Source: Gigantopelta aegis
Lineage: Eukaryota > Mollusca > Gastropoda > Neomphalida > Peltospiridae
Length of the DNA: 64,000 bases
Direction: 5' to 3'
NCBI RefSeq assembly: GCF_016097555.1
Contig: NC_054704.1
Coordinates: 77,736,263-77,800,262, forward strand
Shown: piece by piece, positions 11,833 to 23,128 of the stretch
Layout of the letters: each line of letters opens with the position of its first letter
How positions within the stretch are numbered: position 1 is the first letter of the stretch
The notes under the pieces: generated by a model
Databases searched by the model: none
What the model was told of the DNA's origin: nothing
The model's input: the letters and a program-made list of their open reading frames with translations, nothing else
Translations under genes and position numbers: made by a program

Positions 11833-12022
11833 CAGTGGCGGATCCAGAAAATCCATTAGGGGGGCAATGACATGAGGCGGAATGCCAAGGGAACTTTGGT
11901 GGAGGTTTGGAGGGGGATCGTTAAAAAAATGAAACTTAATATATAATAAAATTATAACTGTCGCAAAATGTAGGGGGGGGGGGCTCATGCTCTCCCCCCC
12001 CCTCTCACTAGATCCGCTTCTG
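11833..12022. mobile_element. hAT-like MITE with 5-bp TTAAT flanks
   Basis: Terminal inverted repeats CAGTGGCGGATCCAG and CAGAAGCGGATCTAG, 190 bp apart outer to outer, flanked on both sides by TTAAT (11828-11832, 12023-12027). The interior contains opposed poly-G and poly-C stretches. The ends match the 53277 MITE and resemble the larger 54434 element, whose flanks are also 5 bp. Confidence 0.86.
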
Positions 12023-12029
12023 TTAATTG

Positions 12030-12480
12030 TTTATCATCCATGAAATAAAATTCAATGATACAGTTTGCAATAATAAATCCAGAGCTATGATTTTACCACA
12101 GATAATGCTTGGGATGGAATGGGATGAGATGGGGTGTAAGATAATGCGTTTCGCCTTTCGTTGGGATTTTTTCTTCTTTGCTTCTTTTCTTTCTTTCTTT
12201 CTTTTTTTTTACCATAAATTATTCTGATGCTGATGCTTTTTGATGCCCCTATCTTTGCGTTGTATATGTATATGTTTGTGCAACGGTTTATTTGCATGCA
12301 TTTTTCTATAAAGTGACAGACAGACAGGCTGATAAACGGACGGACGGACGTGTCGACCGACAGACAGACAAATACAGTGTAATGTATCAGGAGCAGATCA
12401 GGTATTTGCTACGGAGGGAATACAACATTTTCCTACGGAGGAAATGCAGCTGGTTGGGACAGAAAAAACCCCCAAAAAAC
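12030..12480. other. Intergenic, simple-sequence rich
   Basis: Contains CTTTC-type repeats (12176-12210) and gacagacaga/ggacggacg repeats (12316-12372). No gene seen. Confidence 0.5.
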
Positions 12481-12590
12481 AATCATAGAATGGGTCCACT
12501 TAGGGAATTCGATCCTCAGACCAAAGTACCTCAGACGAGTGTCTTACCGACTAAGCTAATTCCCGCCCCTTACACTGAGCTACATTCCAC
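12480..12590 (-). repeat. SINE tRNA-like head H4 and partial body
   Basis: On the minus strand, gggaattagcttagtcggta is a clear A-box region and gaggatcgaattccc a B-box-like region. The same head occurs at about 27080-27200. It is not a functional tRNA: no acceptor-stem pairing, and SINE body follows. Confidence 0.68.
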
Positions 12591-13019
12591 CCATTAAAAA
12601 TATATATATATGAATGCACTTGGTAATACCGGTTACGTTCTTCCTTCCTCGACAAAAATGCTAGCGTCAAGTGTAACTGCATTCCTAAGTCCCAACATTC
12701 CTAGCGATACTGGCATACAACCGACATGCTGACCAAAACATCTCCAGACATGATCCTGTCTGTTCCATTCAACTCGACCCGCCGATAGTACACAGTCGAC
12801 TCGCTTTGATCACCGGGAGATGTACCAACCCGCCACCTACAGTTTCCTATCACACCCTATTTCCGGTGTACTTCAACGGGTGTAGATCAAGGATAGGGTG
12901 TTTGGAGTGTGCACCACCCCATCCATCCACCTATCCACCCATCCACTCAACCCGAATTTTGCAGTGACCTGAAAACTCAAGTGCTTTGTTGATTAGTGTA
13001 ATGAATTTATTTGTGTTTA

Positions 13020-13320
13020 GTGGGGGCGGAATGTCGCCCAGTTGTAAAGGGCTCGCCTAATGCGCGGTCGGTTTGGGATCGATCCCCGTCGGTGGGCCGA
13101 TTGGGCTATTTTTCGTTCCAGCCAGTGCACCACAACTGGTATATCAAAGACCGTGGTATGTGTTATCCTGTCTGTGGGATGGTGCTAGTAATGGAAAAAT
13201 GTAGCGGGCTTCCTCTCTAAGCCTATATGTCAAAATCACCAAATGTTTGACATCCAGTAACCGATCATTAATAAATCAAAATGTACTCCAGTGGTGTCGT
13301 TAAACAAAACAAAATTTAAC
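13020..13320 (+). repeat. SINE, head H1, tail B
   Basis: Head H1 (gtcgcccagttgtaaagg ... gggatcgatccccgtcgg), central domain (ggtatgtgttatcctgtctg, part deleted) and tail B ending gtcgttaaacaaaacaaaa. Confidence 0.86.
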
Positions 13321-14030
13321 TTTGTTTAAAAGCTTCACACCTCTCTGAATACTGAAGATGCACCAGTTTTAAATGTTGCACATTTCCTTAAAAAAACAAA
13401 CAAAAAAACAAACAAAAAACAAAAAAAACCCCACCTTTTGTATCCCATCCAGAGATATTTAAACAATTCATAAGGCTACCTTATCGATGTAAGCACTTAC
13501 ATGTACCTATTATTCGGTAAAGACGAATCTGTACCCCAGTGACTGATGTGGTTGTGTGTTGTTATTTAGCAAACGGACAAAAGAAGACCACCGCAATGAC
13601 ACAGCGGTTTATGTCAAAACAACAGCGGTACGTCCTAACACAGCTACTGGGTGCATGTTACTGTACTGGATCTACCTCAGAGTGGGAGGACTCCTGCGCT
13701 TATTTGCGCGGTAGGGTGGGCTCCCAGGTGTATTGTGGTTTATAAAAGTATGTGGTATATGCTGTCCTGTGTGTGGAGATATGTATAGGCATCGGAAGCT
13801 GACCTCGACTGGAGGTATAGTTTAATTTGGTTTTCAACTGGGGCGATATATTAACGGCGCGTGTGCAGGGTGGGGGTAGGGAGTAGGGGTCGACCCCCTT
13901 CTCTGTTTAAGCGAATTTTCTTCTTTTTTCAATATATTTTCCGGCAGAGCGTTACTCGACCCTTCTAAAAACTTCGCTTGCAACAGATTGGACATCCTCC
14001 CCTACATTAATTCCGAGCACACACACACAA
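13321..14030. other. Intergenic, no gene seen
   Basis: A-rich simple sequence at 13390-13430. A short G/C-rich stretch at 13865-13905 (ggcgcgtgtgcaggg ... gtcgaccccc) resembles the end of a small DNA transposon. No reading frame with a recognisable domain. Confidence 0.45.
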
Positions 14031-14296
14031 AAGTTTGTTATGGTTAACGACACCACTAGATCACATTGACTTATTAATCATCGGCTATTGGATGTCAAAC
14101 ATTTGGTAATCTTGACACATAATCTTAGAGGGGAAACCTGCTACATTTTTCCCCATTAGTATCACCCCACAGACAGGATAGCACCTACCACGGCCTTTGA
14201 TATACCAGTCGTGGTGCACTGACTGGAACGAGAAATGGCCTAATAGGCCCATCGACGGGGATCGATCCCAAACTGACCGCGTATCAAGCGAGCGCA
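14031..14296 (-). repeat. SINE, head H1, tail B, head-to-head with the next SINE
   Basis: Reversed tail B (ttaacgacaccactagatca) through the reversed head (gcgtatcaagcgagcgc), which stops inside the tRNA-like region at 14296. Confidence 0.84.
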
Positions 14297-14587
14297 AAAC
14301 GTAGCCCAGTGAAAAAGCGCTCGCTTGATGCGCGATCGGTTTGGGATCGATCCCCGTCAGTGGGCCCATTGAGTTATTTCTCGCTCCAGCCAGTGCACCA
14401 CGACTGGTATATCAAAGGCCGTGGTATGTGCTATCCTGTCTATGGGGTGGTGCATATAAAAGATCCCTTGTTGCCAATCGAAAAGAGTAGCCCATGAAGT
14501 GGCAACAGCGGGTTTCCTCTCTCAATATCTGTGTGGTCCTTAACCATATGTCCGATGCCATATAACCGTTTAAAACATTTCCTTCCA
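14297..14587 (+). repeat. SINE, head H1, tail A, head-to-head with the previous SINE
   Basis: Begins aaacgtagcccagtgaaaaa directly after the reversed head of the neighbour, then central domain and tail A (ccatataaccgtttaaaaca). The two heads form a long imperfect inverted repeat. Confidence 0.84.
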
Positions 14588-15850
14588 TTTCCACGTCCAG
14601 CCCCCTGTTTGAGCAAGTATCTGTATTATTTTCAGAGTTGGTCAGCCCCCCCCCCCCCCCCCCCCCCCCCCCTCACATCCCCATCTCTTTTTCGGACACC
14701 TGTGAAATAGCACACGTTTATTACAAACAAAAGTTCAGGACAGATGGTAGTTTCATATACGTATACCAACGTTTTGTGTGTGTGGGGGTGGAGGGAGGTT
14801 TTTTTTTTTTTTTACGAATTTCAGTTCAAATTGAAATATGACTGAGTTTCGACCCTTGAACCACAACCCCCCCCCCAACCCCCCTCCACCCCCCACGAAT
14901 ACACGCCTGTAATGATCTGAGTTCAGGACAGATGGTTTCATATAGGCCTACGTATACTAGAACACCGACGTATTTTTACGAATTTCAATTCAAACTAAAA
15001 TATAAAGCGTCGCGCCAGAGCCAGTTGCGTTAACTTTCAGTCGACTGGCTCACAACACCTGTTCCCTGAAACATGTATAGGAATGTGTGTGTTGGGGCGG
15101 GAGGGGGGGGCAGGCGATTATTTTCAAAAGAAAGGAAAAAAGTTCAACGGCTCGCGTGAACTTGCGACTGACAAGACGTCTACACCCCACAGATGGCGTG
15201 CGGACAAAGACTCGAGCCTTTTGTGGGAGCTGGAAAGGGGGTGAAGCGTCCGACTCGGGTTACAATAATTCACAAAGCCATCTGTAAGTTGGACTCGGGG
15301 TGTCTGACCTAGTAGCGGGGTGGCACGCGACTCGAGGATTAATGGTGGTGGCGCGTGCCTTTGTGGCCACGTGACACCCTCATAAAGAGTTCGCCAATCA
15401 TAATATAATAATTTAAAAAAAAGAGAAAAGAATACACAGATAGTAAAATCGGTAGCCGAAGACATGCCTGTCAGTTTAAAATCTGGCGCATACTAGCTTT
15501 AAAAAAAACTGGTGTATATGCTTTGAAGATGAAGCAGGCTAATTTAAACTTTAAAGTTCAAACGTATACTATATTAGTATACGTACAACGCATGTTACTT
15601 TAATTTTAGTATAAGAGATTTGCTTATTATAAATCATCAGCCGCTTAGTAAAAGCTCTAAAGTAAAAGAGTTAGGCAATTATGCTAAGATACTGACGGTA
15701 TTGTTGTTGAAAATTTGGCGTATTAAAGTTTCAAATATTATGAGGTATGCTGTTCATACTCGAAGTATGCTTATTTAAAACAAGATACACATTTTATTTA
15801 CTGATTTAAAATGCAATGTGTAGTATGTTAGTTCAAATACGACGCAAGCT
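14588..15850. other. Intergenic, low-complexity and decayed repeat sequence
   Basis: Poly-C tract at 14646-14672, then two related stretches containing ttcaggacagatggt and tacgaatttca (14735-14840 and 14920-15000), apparently a decayed duplication. A moderately GC-rich block (15130-15370) is followed by AT-rich sequence with the perfect hairpin acgtatac...gtatacgt at 15562-15584. No supported gene. Confidence 0.45.
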
Positions 15851-15851
15851 A

Positions 15852-16075
15852 CCGGCCTTTGTCGTGTCGTGGTTAAGCCATCGGACATAAGGCTTATAGG
15901 TACAGGGTTCGCAGACCGCTACCGGTTCCCACCCAGAGTGAGTTTTAACGACTCAGTGGATAGGTGTAAGGCCACTACAACCTCTTCTCTCTCACTAACC
16001 ACTAACTAACCTACTGTCCTGGACAGACAGCGTGCTTGAACCTTAATTGGACATAAGCACGACAATAAGTTGAAA
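15852..16075 (+). repeat. SINE-C copy
   Basis: Head H2 (gtcgtgtcgtggttaagcca), B-box-like cagggttcgcag, body cccacccagagtgagtttta, ctcactaaccactaactaac, and the 3' end ggacataagcacgacaataa. Interrupts a run of diverged short repeats (ttagttcaaatacgacg / tagctcgaatgcgacg). Confidence 0.86.
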
Positions 16076-16079
16076 CATT

Positions 16080-17125
16080 ATACTAGCTCGAATGCGACGT
16101 GTGTTATGTTAAATTAGACGTACGCTAGTTTAAACAAACATTTAAAACACAAAACTTGTCACCTCAAACATGCCTATTCTAATTTGCACTCATGATAATA
16201 CAAAACTAATTTGCATCATAAAACTAATTTGCATTACATCTAATAACCTGTCTGTTCCTCTCAGTCCCTCTCTCTATATCCATTCCTCCACCATTTTATT
16301 TATGTATTTTTATCTTTTTCTTTGTCCAGAGAAATAGGACCAATAAGCGACTCTGCAATTCACAGGCATTAATCGTGCATGCCTATTCTGCTTAACATAT
16401 TTTAGCATAATTTGTAGGCCGCTAGTTACAGTATTAAATTAAATGCACCAAGCGGTGATTCTTAAATTAAGGCATCGCTGGCGACCTGCCTTCAAATAAC
16501 GGTAATTTTAGCGATAGTCCTATTTACATATAGCTGGTGTGTGTGACCTCTTGACCACAATGTCGCGTGCTGCTGGCGCGAGCAGGTGCGGGAGCCGTGA
16601 GGGCAGCACGCGCGACTTTTGTTACGGAGTTTACACCTGCGCCGGCGCCCCATTCTTCTCGGGTCTAACTGTTGTTCGGCCCTGGACAGTAAACCCGTTC
16701 TTTATTACAACCAATCGCTTGCCAATTGATGGCATGCTCTTTTGTGAAAACCAGTTCAATAACAACATCACTACTGTAGCTCTTTAGCCAAAAAAACAAA
16801 AAAACCTCTTATTTTGGGAAGCTTTTGATCCGAGAGCGTCTTAGTGTGAAGTACCCGTTTAAACTGCTGCACCTTTTATTCAAAATCTCTGAACTATCGG
16901 CCTTAAGGATAACAGGTGCTGGGTTCGAACCGCGATGATGGCTTCAACCCAGAATGTTTTTTTGCAACCCGTTTCACTATATATAATAAAGACAGAGTAC
17001 ATGTAGATATAGTGTTTTTGAAAAGTTTTACGTCTAGCCATTGTCTCTCAACTGCGAATACTAACTGTTATAGTTTCACAGCCAGGACGGACAATCGAAC
17101 GTCCGGTTATCTCCATTCCTTACAA
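16080..17125. other. Intergenic with a GC-rich hairpin block at 16555-16700
   Basis: Mostly AT-rich. At 16560-16617 gtcgcgtgctgct and gcagcacgcgcgac form a stem of about 13 bp around a GC-rich loop, then gcgccggcgccc. A SINE-like tRNA-head relic (gtgctgggttcgaaccgcga) lies near 16916. No recognised protein. Confidence 0.45.
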
Positions 17126-17126
17126 A

Positions 17127-17320
17127 AATTCGTGGTATGTGCTATCCTGTCTGTGGGATGGTGCATATAAAAGATCCCTTGCTATTGATGGAAAAAAAAA
17201 ATAGTGGGTTTCCTCTCTAAGACTATATATCAAAATTACCAAATGTTTGACATCCAATAGCCGATGATAAATAAATAAATGTCCTCTAGCGGTGTCGTTA
17301 AAGAAAACAAACTTTAAACT
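17127..17320 (+). repeat. 5'-truncated SINE, tail B
   Basis: Starts within the central domain (gtggtatgtgctatcctgtc) and ends gtgtcgttaaagaaaacaaa. 5' truncation is typical of reverse transcription primed at the target. Confidence 0.82.
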
Positions 17321-17815
17321 TCATCCAATGTGGTTAAGCCATAGGCCTAAAGATTTGTAGGTGCTGGGTTCGGACCTTCTTGACATCATCCACCCAGATT
17401 ATTAACATATTGGAGGTTCGTGGCACTTTGAAGTTCGGAGAGAGGTGCGACCCCCCCCCCCCCCCTCCCCTATCGCGTACCAATACCCCCTCCCTCAAAC
17501 CTCCATACGGATGCATGCATGCAAGTGGTTCTGCAATGAGCAGCGATGTTGCCATAGTTAGCACGTTGAGTGAAGAACGGCGTCTCCAACTGCAGAGGTG
17601 CGCCAAAACTATGTGACGGAAGTGCACTACAGCAGAATCACGATAAAGGCAAACTGGGACTACCTTAGCATGTTTAACGGAAGTGTTCGTTATGATTGAG
17701 TAGTGGAAGGATTCGTCTGACGTTTGCGGTGTCACACAGTGACGTAGTAACCTATAGTAAATGACTCTGGGAACTTTTAAGCTTCCATTCAGCTTTTACC
17801 CCCGTTTTAAAGCGG

Positions 17816-17932
<117 letters not shown>

Positions 17933-17979
17933 TCAGGCTATTTTATATTTAACGTGGTTACTACAACACTTGATTTAGA

Positions 17980-18130
17980 CTGTCAACGAGGAAACCCGTT
18001 GTCACCACATATTCTACTCTTGCGAATAGCCACAAGTAATCATTTATATGCACTTATAAACTGATAATAAAACATATATCACAGCCTTTGATATATCAGT
18101 TACAGAACACTGGTTGGGATGTGGGGGGAA
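17980..18130 (-). repeat. Decayed SINE central-domain fragment
   Basis: Reversed central domain with many changes (ggaaacccgttgtcaccaca, cagcctttgatatatcag). Confidence 0.6.
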
Positions 18131-19060
18131 ATGCAAAGGGTCCAGATTACAGTCTCACCCCTACCCAAATACACATCGTTTACTATACTAATACAAAACA
18201 CGAATGCACACAGTTCTCATGCTGTTGCCTTTTGCCATACAGATATTGTAGATGTCTACGATGTTTCTCGGCAAAGAATTTTGTTGTACTATAGTGACCA
18301 CTCAGTTTCGTAACTTGCAAAAACAAAATAACAAAAAAGGATAAGAATACGCAAAATTACCACAAATAGTGATTGTTTTCAGGAAAGCAACCGCCTGAAG
18401 GGCTTGGGCCTTAAAGTCGAACCCCCTTGGTAAACCCAATATATTTTATTGCGTCCCCTCACCCCAATGTCACATCCAGTGGTAAATCAAAAGCCGTGCT
18501 ATGTGCTGTCCTGTCTGTGCATATAAAAGCTCCCTTGCTGCTAACAGAAAATGTAACGGGTTATGAGCTGTGTTAAAATCATACTGGATCAACTGAAATT
18601 CAATTTTTATTAGGTAAACTAAAAAGCGTTGAACGCACACTCACTAAAATGTAATATGAGCTGTGATAAAGTCGTACTGAAGTGACTGAAACATGACGAT
18701 TAGGTTTGAACAGGAGGAGGACTGGGCGAGTCCAACTACTCGCCGACAAGAGTCGGCGGTGACGTATAAATCCAACTTATTGGTATCAACCGTTATTGTC
18801 AGCTGCAAACACATTGGATATACAGACACTGGTATTCAAAAGAAGACAATTTAATTAATAAGTAAAGTGGTCGGCAAGAAGGCCCTGTTGTGATACAATG
18901 GATGGAAACTCAGCATGGTCCCTTTAACCATACAACCCCACCCTCCCCACACTAAATGTCTGGGGTGTCGTTAAACATTCAGTCACTCTCTGAGTTAAAT
19001 TTAGTTGCGAAGACTTAGTTATATCTCTTCCATGACTGTAAGCAAATCATCTGAAGAACA
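18131..19060. other. Intergenic with one SINE fragment, no gene seen
   Basis: A plus-strand SINE central-domain fragment is at about 18477-18562 (gtgctatgtgctgtcctgtc, gcatataaaagctcccttgc). Otherwise unrecognised sequence. Confidence 0.5.
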
Positions 19061-19161
19061 AAAAAAAAAAAAAAAAAAAAAAGAGGAAGAAATGTTTGTG
19101 TGCGTGCGTGCATGTGTATGTGTGTGTGTGTAAGAGTGTAAGGGTGTGTGTGTGTGTGTGA

Positions 19162-19246
<85 letters not shown>

Positions 19247-19275
19247 TGCAAGCGCGTGTGGGGGTGTGGGGGGGG
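19061..19275 (+). repeat. Compound microsatellite: poly-A, (GT)n, (GA)n, (GT)n, poly-G
   Basis: Successive simple tracts, with the longest GA run at about 19163-19214. Confidence 0.93.
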
Positions 19276-19276
19276 G

Positions 19277-19650
19277 GGTTTATGTAGAGATATGTATTGA
19301 CAATAGCGTAGGTGTTGGTAATATTAAGTAATCTGAGCTTATTTGCGCAATATCGTTTTTGTTAAACTAAAAATAAATTGTTTTATTTTTGATCAAATTG
19401 ATAGCATTTTTAACCTTTTATTGATTATGCAATGCATTGCGGTTTATGATTATTATTTTTTTCAATGATGTGCTTGAAAACAGTTAATACCTCCTGCTAT
19501 TTAACAATGCTTACATTCTTAAGTATTGCGACAGTTATACGGTCTTTGCGTGGTTCCCTCCCACGTTTATGTAGAGATATGTATTGACAATTCTGTCTAC
19601 AACCCACTTTGCCTACACCCATTTTGTCTACAACCCAGTATGCCTACAGT
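19277..19650 (+). repeat. Direct repeat pair and a ctacaaccca motif cluster
   Basis: tttatgtagagatatgtatt followed by gacaat occurs at 19278 and again 288 bp later at 19566. After the second copy come short tandem motifs (gtctacaaccca, gcctacaccca, gtctacaaccca, gcctaca). They may mark the edges of a small duplicated or inserted segment. No gene. Confidence 0.7.
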
Positions 19651-19712
19651 ATGAAAAAGTTACATCATTTAGGACTAGCTAAAGTGCATTTGTAAATATG
19701 ACTTTGTGCAGT

Positions 19713-20012
19713 GGGGACGGGATTTAGCTCAGTCGGTTGAGTGCTAGCTTGGGGTAAATGTGTCGCAGGATCGAACCACCTCGATTTTCTCGTTCCAACC
19801 AGTGCACCACAACGGGTCAAAAGTCGTGGTATATGCTTTGATATCTGTGGGAAAGTGCATATAAAAGATCCCTTGCTATTGATGGAAAAATGTAACGGGT
19901 TTTTTTTTGATGACTACGTAGCAGAATAACCAAATGTTTGACATCCAATAGCCGATGGTTATTTAATCAATGTGCTCTAGTGGCGTCGTTAAACAAAACA
20001 AACTTTAAACTG
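19713..20012 (+). repeat. SINE, head H3, tail B
   Basis: Head H3 with a near-canonical A box (gatttagctcagtcggttga) and B box (caggatcgaaccacc), then the shared central domain and tail B (gtcgttaaacaaaacaaact). Same head as at 27727 and, reversed, 49090-49190. Confidence 0.84.
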
Positions 20013-20079
20013 TGCAGGTCTCGCCGTTTAAGCAGAGCTATCGTAATCGCTCCCCATTACTCCCCTTACACTAGTTTAA

Positions 20080-20415
20080 AGGCATATTGTTACAGACCAC
20101 TGACCTATTACATGGCCTAACAAAGTATTACTTACAAATATATATATTGGATCTGTCCCTAAATGTACTTTATTCAACCATCTATGTAACCACTATACTC
20201 CACTTATTAATGATATTTTGTAAAAATAATTGAATTATGGCAATGGTCCACCATTCAAAAACTAACATTGCTGAGAGGGTTGACATGGATTTCACTCCAT
20301 CATGGTATAGTTAAAGTGATGCAATAGCTAGATTTGGTCTGTAAAAATTAATGTAATTTTGATTTATTATTCATTTTTAGATAAATAAGGTCCTTAAATC
20401 TGTGACAGTATGCCT
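20080..20415. mobile_element. 336-bp MITE with TTAA flanks
   Basis: Left end AGGCATATTGTTACAGAC and right end (reverse complement) AGGCATACTGTCACAGAT are inverted repeats. TTAA flanks both sides (20076-20079 and 20416-20419), as for piggyBac-type insertions. The interior is AT-rich and non-coding. The superfamily is inferred from the target site alone. Confidence 0.8.
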
Positions 20416-20606
20416 TTAAGGAGAGTCATTTTTAGCTCCCCTCAGCAAGTGAATTTATAAGGTATAAATATGGTGATATTTTAAATAGCTGTCTATAATT
20501 TAAGTTAGGTGAGCAATTAATCGCTCACCGGTAATTTTATGTATTTACTCTAATTACATATAGCTTTCCATCCCTTATTAATGCATCATGGGAGTATTAT
20601 TACTTG

Positions 20607-20878
20607 CCTCGGTGGTGTCGTGGTTAAGCCATCGGACATAAGGCTGGTAGGTACAGGGTTCGCAGCCCGGTACCGGGTCCAAGCTAGAGCGAGTTTTAAC
20701 GACTCAATGGTTATGTGTAAGACTACTACACCCTCTTCTCTCTCACTAACCACTAACAGCTAACAACTAACCCACTGTCCTGGACAGACAGCCCAGATAG
20801 CTGAGGCGTGTGCCCACGATAGCGTGCCTGAACCTTAATTGGATATAAGTACGAACATAAGTTGAAATGAAATGAAAA
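20607..20878 (+). repeat. Full-length SINE-C copy
   Basis: gcctcggtggtgtcgtggtt head, gtaccgggtccaagctagag, ctcactaaccactaacagct, cctggacagacagcccagat, then ggatataagtacgaacataa and the GAAATG-type tail. Among the most complete copies here. Confidence 0.9.
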
Positions 20879-21062
20879 TTAATGCATTATGTTTCCCTCT
20901 CCCATTTTTTTTTTTTTTTTTAAAGCGAACTAAAGAACTGTGATTTTCGTAACCGGACGTCTGATTCATGGCGATGTCTGACGCTGATACTATCCAAGTC
21001 ACTATTTCATATTAACACATTAAAATTGTTTAAATATTGTTTTAAATCTCAAAAAAAAGCAT

Positions 21063-21347
21063 TTTTACTCATTTCATTATAGTTATTTTCGTGCTTATAT
21101 CCAATTAAGGTTCAATCACGCTGTCCTGGGAACACACCTCAGCTATCTACGCTGTCCTTCCAGTGCAGTAGGCTAGTGACTAGTTGTAAGTGATTAGTGA
21201 GAGAGACGTAGGTGTGGTGATCTTACATCTAGCCACTGAGTCGTTAAACAGGCTCTGTGTGGGAGACGGTACCAGGGCTGCGAATCCAATATCTACCAGT
21301 CTTATGTCCCATAGATTAGCCGCTACATCGTTGAGGCCGGTAATTTT
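21063..21347 (-). repeat. SINE-C copy
   Basis: Reversed 3' end (ttcgtgcttatatccaatta) through the reversed head (cgttgaggccgg). A T-run/G-run tract follows at 21430-21483. Confidence 0.87.
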
Positions 21348-21522
21348 ATTGGTTTACTCTAATTACATGTAGCTTTCCATCCCTCTTATTAATGCATGTA
21401 TGTCCCCCTCCCCAGATGTTTGTTTGTTTTTGGGGGTGTTTTTTTGTGTGGTTTTTTTTTTTTTTGGGGGGGGGGGGGGGGGGTAAATGGATGAACTAAT
21501 GAACTACTGTGATTTTCGTAAG

Positions 21523-21716
21523 GTTAAAGTTTGTTTTGCTTAACGACACCACTAGAGCACGTTGATTTATTAATCATCGGCTATAGGATGTCAAACATTT
21601 GGTAATTCAGACATACAGTCTTGAAGAGGAAACCCGCTACATGTTTCCATTAGTAGCAAGGGATCTTTCATATGCACCATCCCACAGACAGGATAGCACA
21701 TACCACGGATTTTCGT
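21523..21716 (-). repeat. 5'-truncated SINE, tail B
   Basis: Reversed tail B (gcttaacgacaccactagag) and central domain to ggatagcacataccacgg; no head. Confidence 0.84.
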
Positions 21717-21867
21717 AAGGAGTGGAAATAACCGGACGTTCGATTGTACGTCCTAGCTGTGAAACTGTAACAGTTAGTATTCACAGTTGAGTGACAGCGG
21801 ATAAACGTAAACCCCACAGACATTTTCAAAACATTAAATCTACATGTACGCTGTCTTTATTAAATAT

Positions 21868-22335
21868 ACCAGATCTCAGAACATAATATTTTACTGGTAT
21901 AATAAAAGTATGCGAGATTTTAGAACATATTGACATGATACAATAAAAGTATGCGATATTTCAGAATATATTTAACTGATGTTATTAAAGTATGCGAGAT
22001 TTCAGAACATATGTAAATGATGTAATAAAAGTATGCGAGATTTCTGAACATATTTAACTGATGTTATTATAATATGCGAAATTTTAGAACATATTTAAAT
22101 GATGTAATAAAAGTATGCGAGTTTCAGAAAATATTTAAATGATGTAAGAACATATTAGATCTGCGAACATATTTAAATTATATAATAAACGTATGCGAGG
22201 TTTCGAAATTTATTTACCTGAAGTTGTCAAAATATGCGATATTTCAGAACATATTTAAATGATATAATAAAAGTATTCGAGATTTCAGAACATATTTAAC
22301 TGATGTTATCAAAGTATGCGAGATTTCAGACTACC
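21868..22335 (+). repeat. AT-rich minisatellite, unit about 42 bp, alternating variants
   Basis: About eleven units of the form agtatgcgagatttcagaac followed by atatttaa. Two unit types alternate, one with atgatgtaataaa and one with ctgatgttattaaa, giving a higher-order period of about 84 bp. One unit in the middle is deleted. Confidence 0.9.
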
Positions 22336-22374
22336 GTACATCATTGAATAGACTCCTCAGCTTCTGTTAATTTC

Positions 22375-23045
22375 GTGACGCTCGGAGACCCGGCCTATGT
22401 TCAAGGCAGGCTTTTAATTGTTTTATTTTATTTCTTGATGTCTTCGTCATCTTCTATAGTGCTTCCAAACTTATTTGTACACCTTTTATCTCACACAGAG
22501 AAATGAAAAATCTATCTCCTTCCCTGTTGTTCTCGCTATGTGGTTATATCTCTAAGCTTTTGGCGTCATGCAACAGAAATGGCGAGTGTAACGTGGCAAG
22601 TAACCTGACATAGCTACCATGGCAGAAACTGGCCTTCGTGCGAGGCAGGCTTCTATTTCATTTCATTTCAACTTATTTTCGTGCTTATATCCAATTAAGG
22701 TTCAGGAACGCTGTCCTGGGCAAACATCTCAGCTATCTGGGCTGTCTGTCCATGACAGTTGCTTAGTTGTTAGTTGGTTAGTGGTTAGTGAAAGAGAAGA
22801 TAGTGTAGTAGTCTTATACCTACCCATTGAATCGTTAAAACTCGCTCTGGATGGAAGCCGGTACCGGGCTGCGAACCCTGTACCTACCAGCCTTATGTTC
22901 GATGGCTTAACCACGACACCACCGAGACCAGTAGGCTTCTATTCAAGGCAGGCCCCTATTTCTTTCAAGACTCTCAGAGACCCGTCCTCTCATCACGGCA
23001 GGCTTCATTTCAGGTAGGCCTCTATTTAAGTATTTACGGTATATT
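22375..23045 (+). repeat. Dispersed element copy, interrupted by a SINE-C
   Basis: Shares an ordered set of sequences with 53040-53590: the cttccaaactt region, ttctcgctatgtggttat, cgtcatgcaac, gagtgtaacg, then ctcagagac and agtatttacggta. The interruption is SINE-C at 22658-22932. The repeated aggcaggcttctatt motif is part of the element. Confidence 0.75.
22658..22932 (-). repeat. SINE-C with 11-bp target-site duplication
   Basis: Flanked by AGGCTTCTATT at 22647-22657 and 22933-22943. Complete from the reversed 3' end to the reversed head (aaccacgacaccaccgaga). Confidence 0.9.
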
Positions 23046-23128
23046 TAAAATAACAGGGCCATCGGTACTGTGGGATTATGGAGACATATGTAATGAGTCA
23101 GACTTTTAAACAAAATGAATGAATGAAC

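Noticed and set aside
12085..12590. tRNA-like sequences as functional tRNA genes (here and at 13020, 19713, 27727, 29698, 52480 and others)
   Set aside because: A and B boxes are present, but each is joined to the shared SINE body, and no seven-base acceptor stem or proper cloverleaf is formed.
15124..15465. 113-codon minus-strand frame
   Set aside because: Moderately GC-rich sequence, but no domain, no splice partners and no similarity I recognise.
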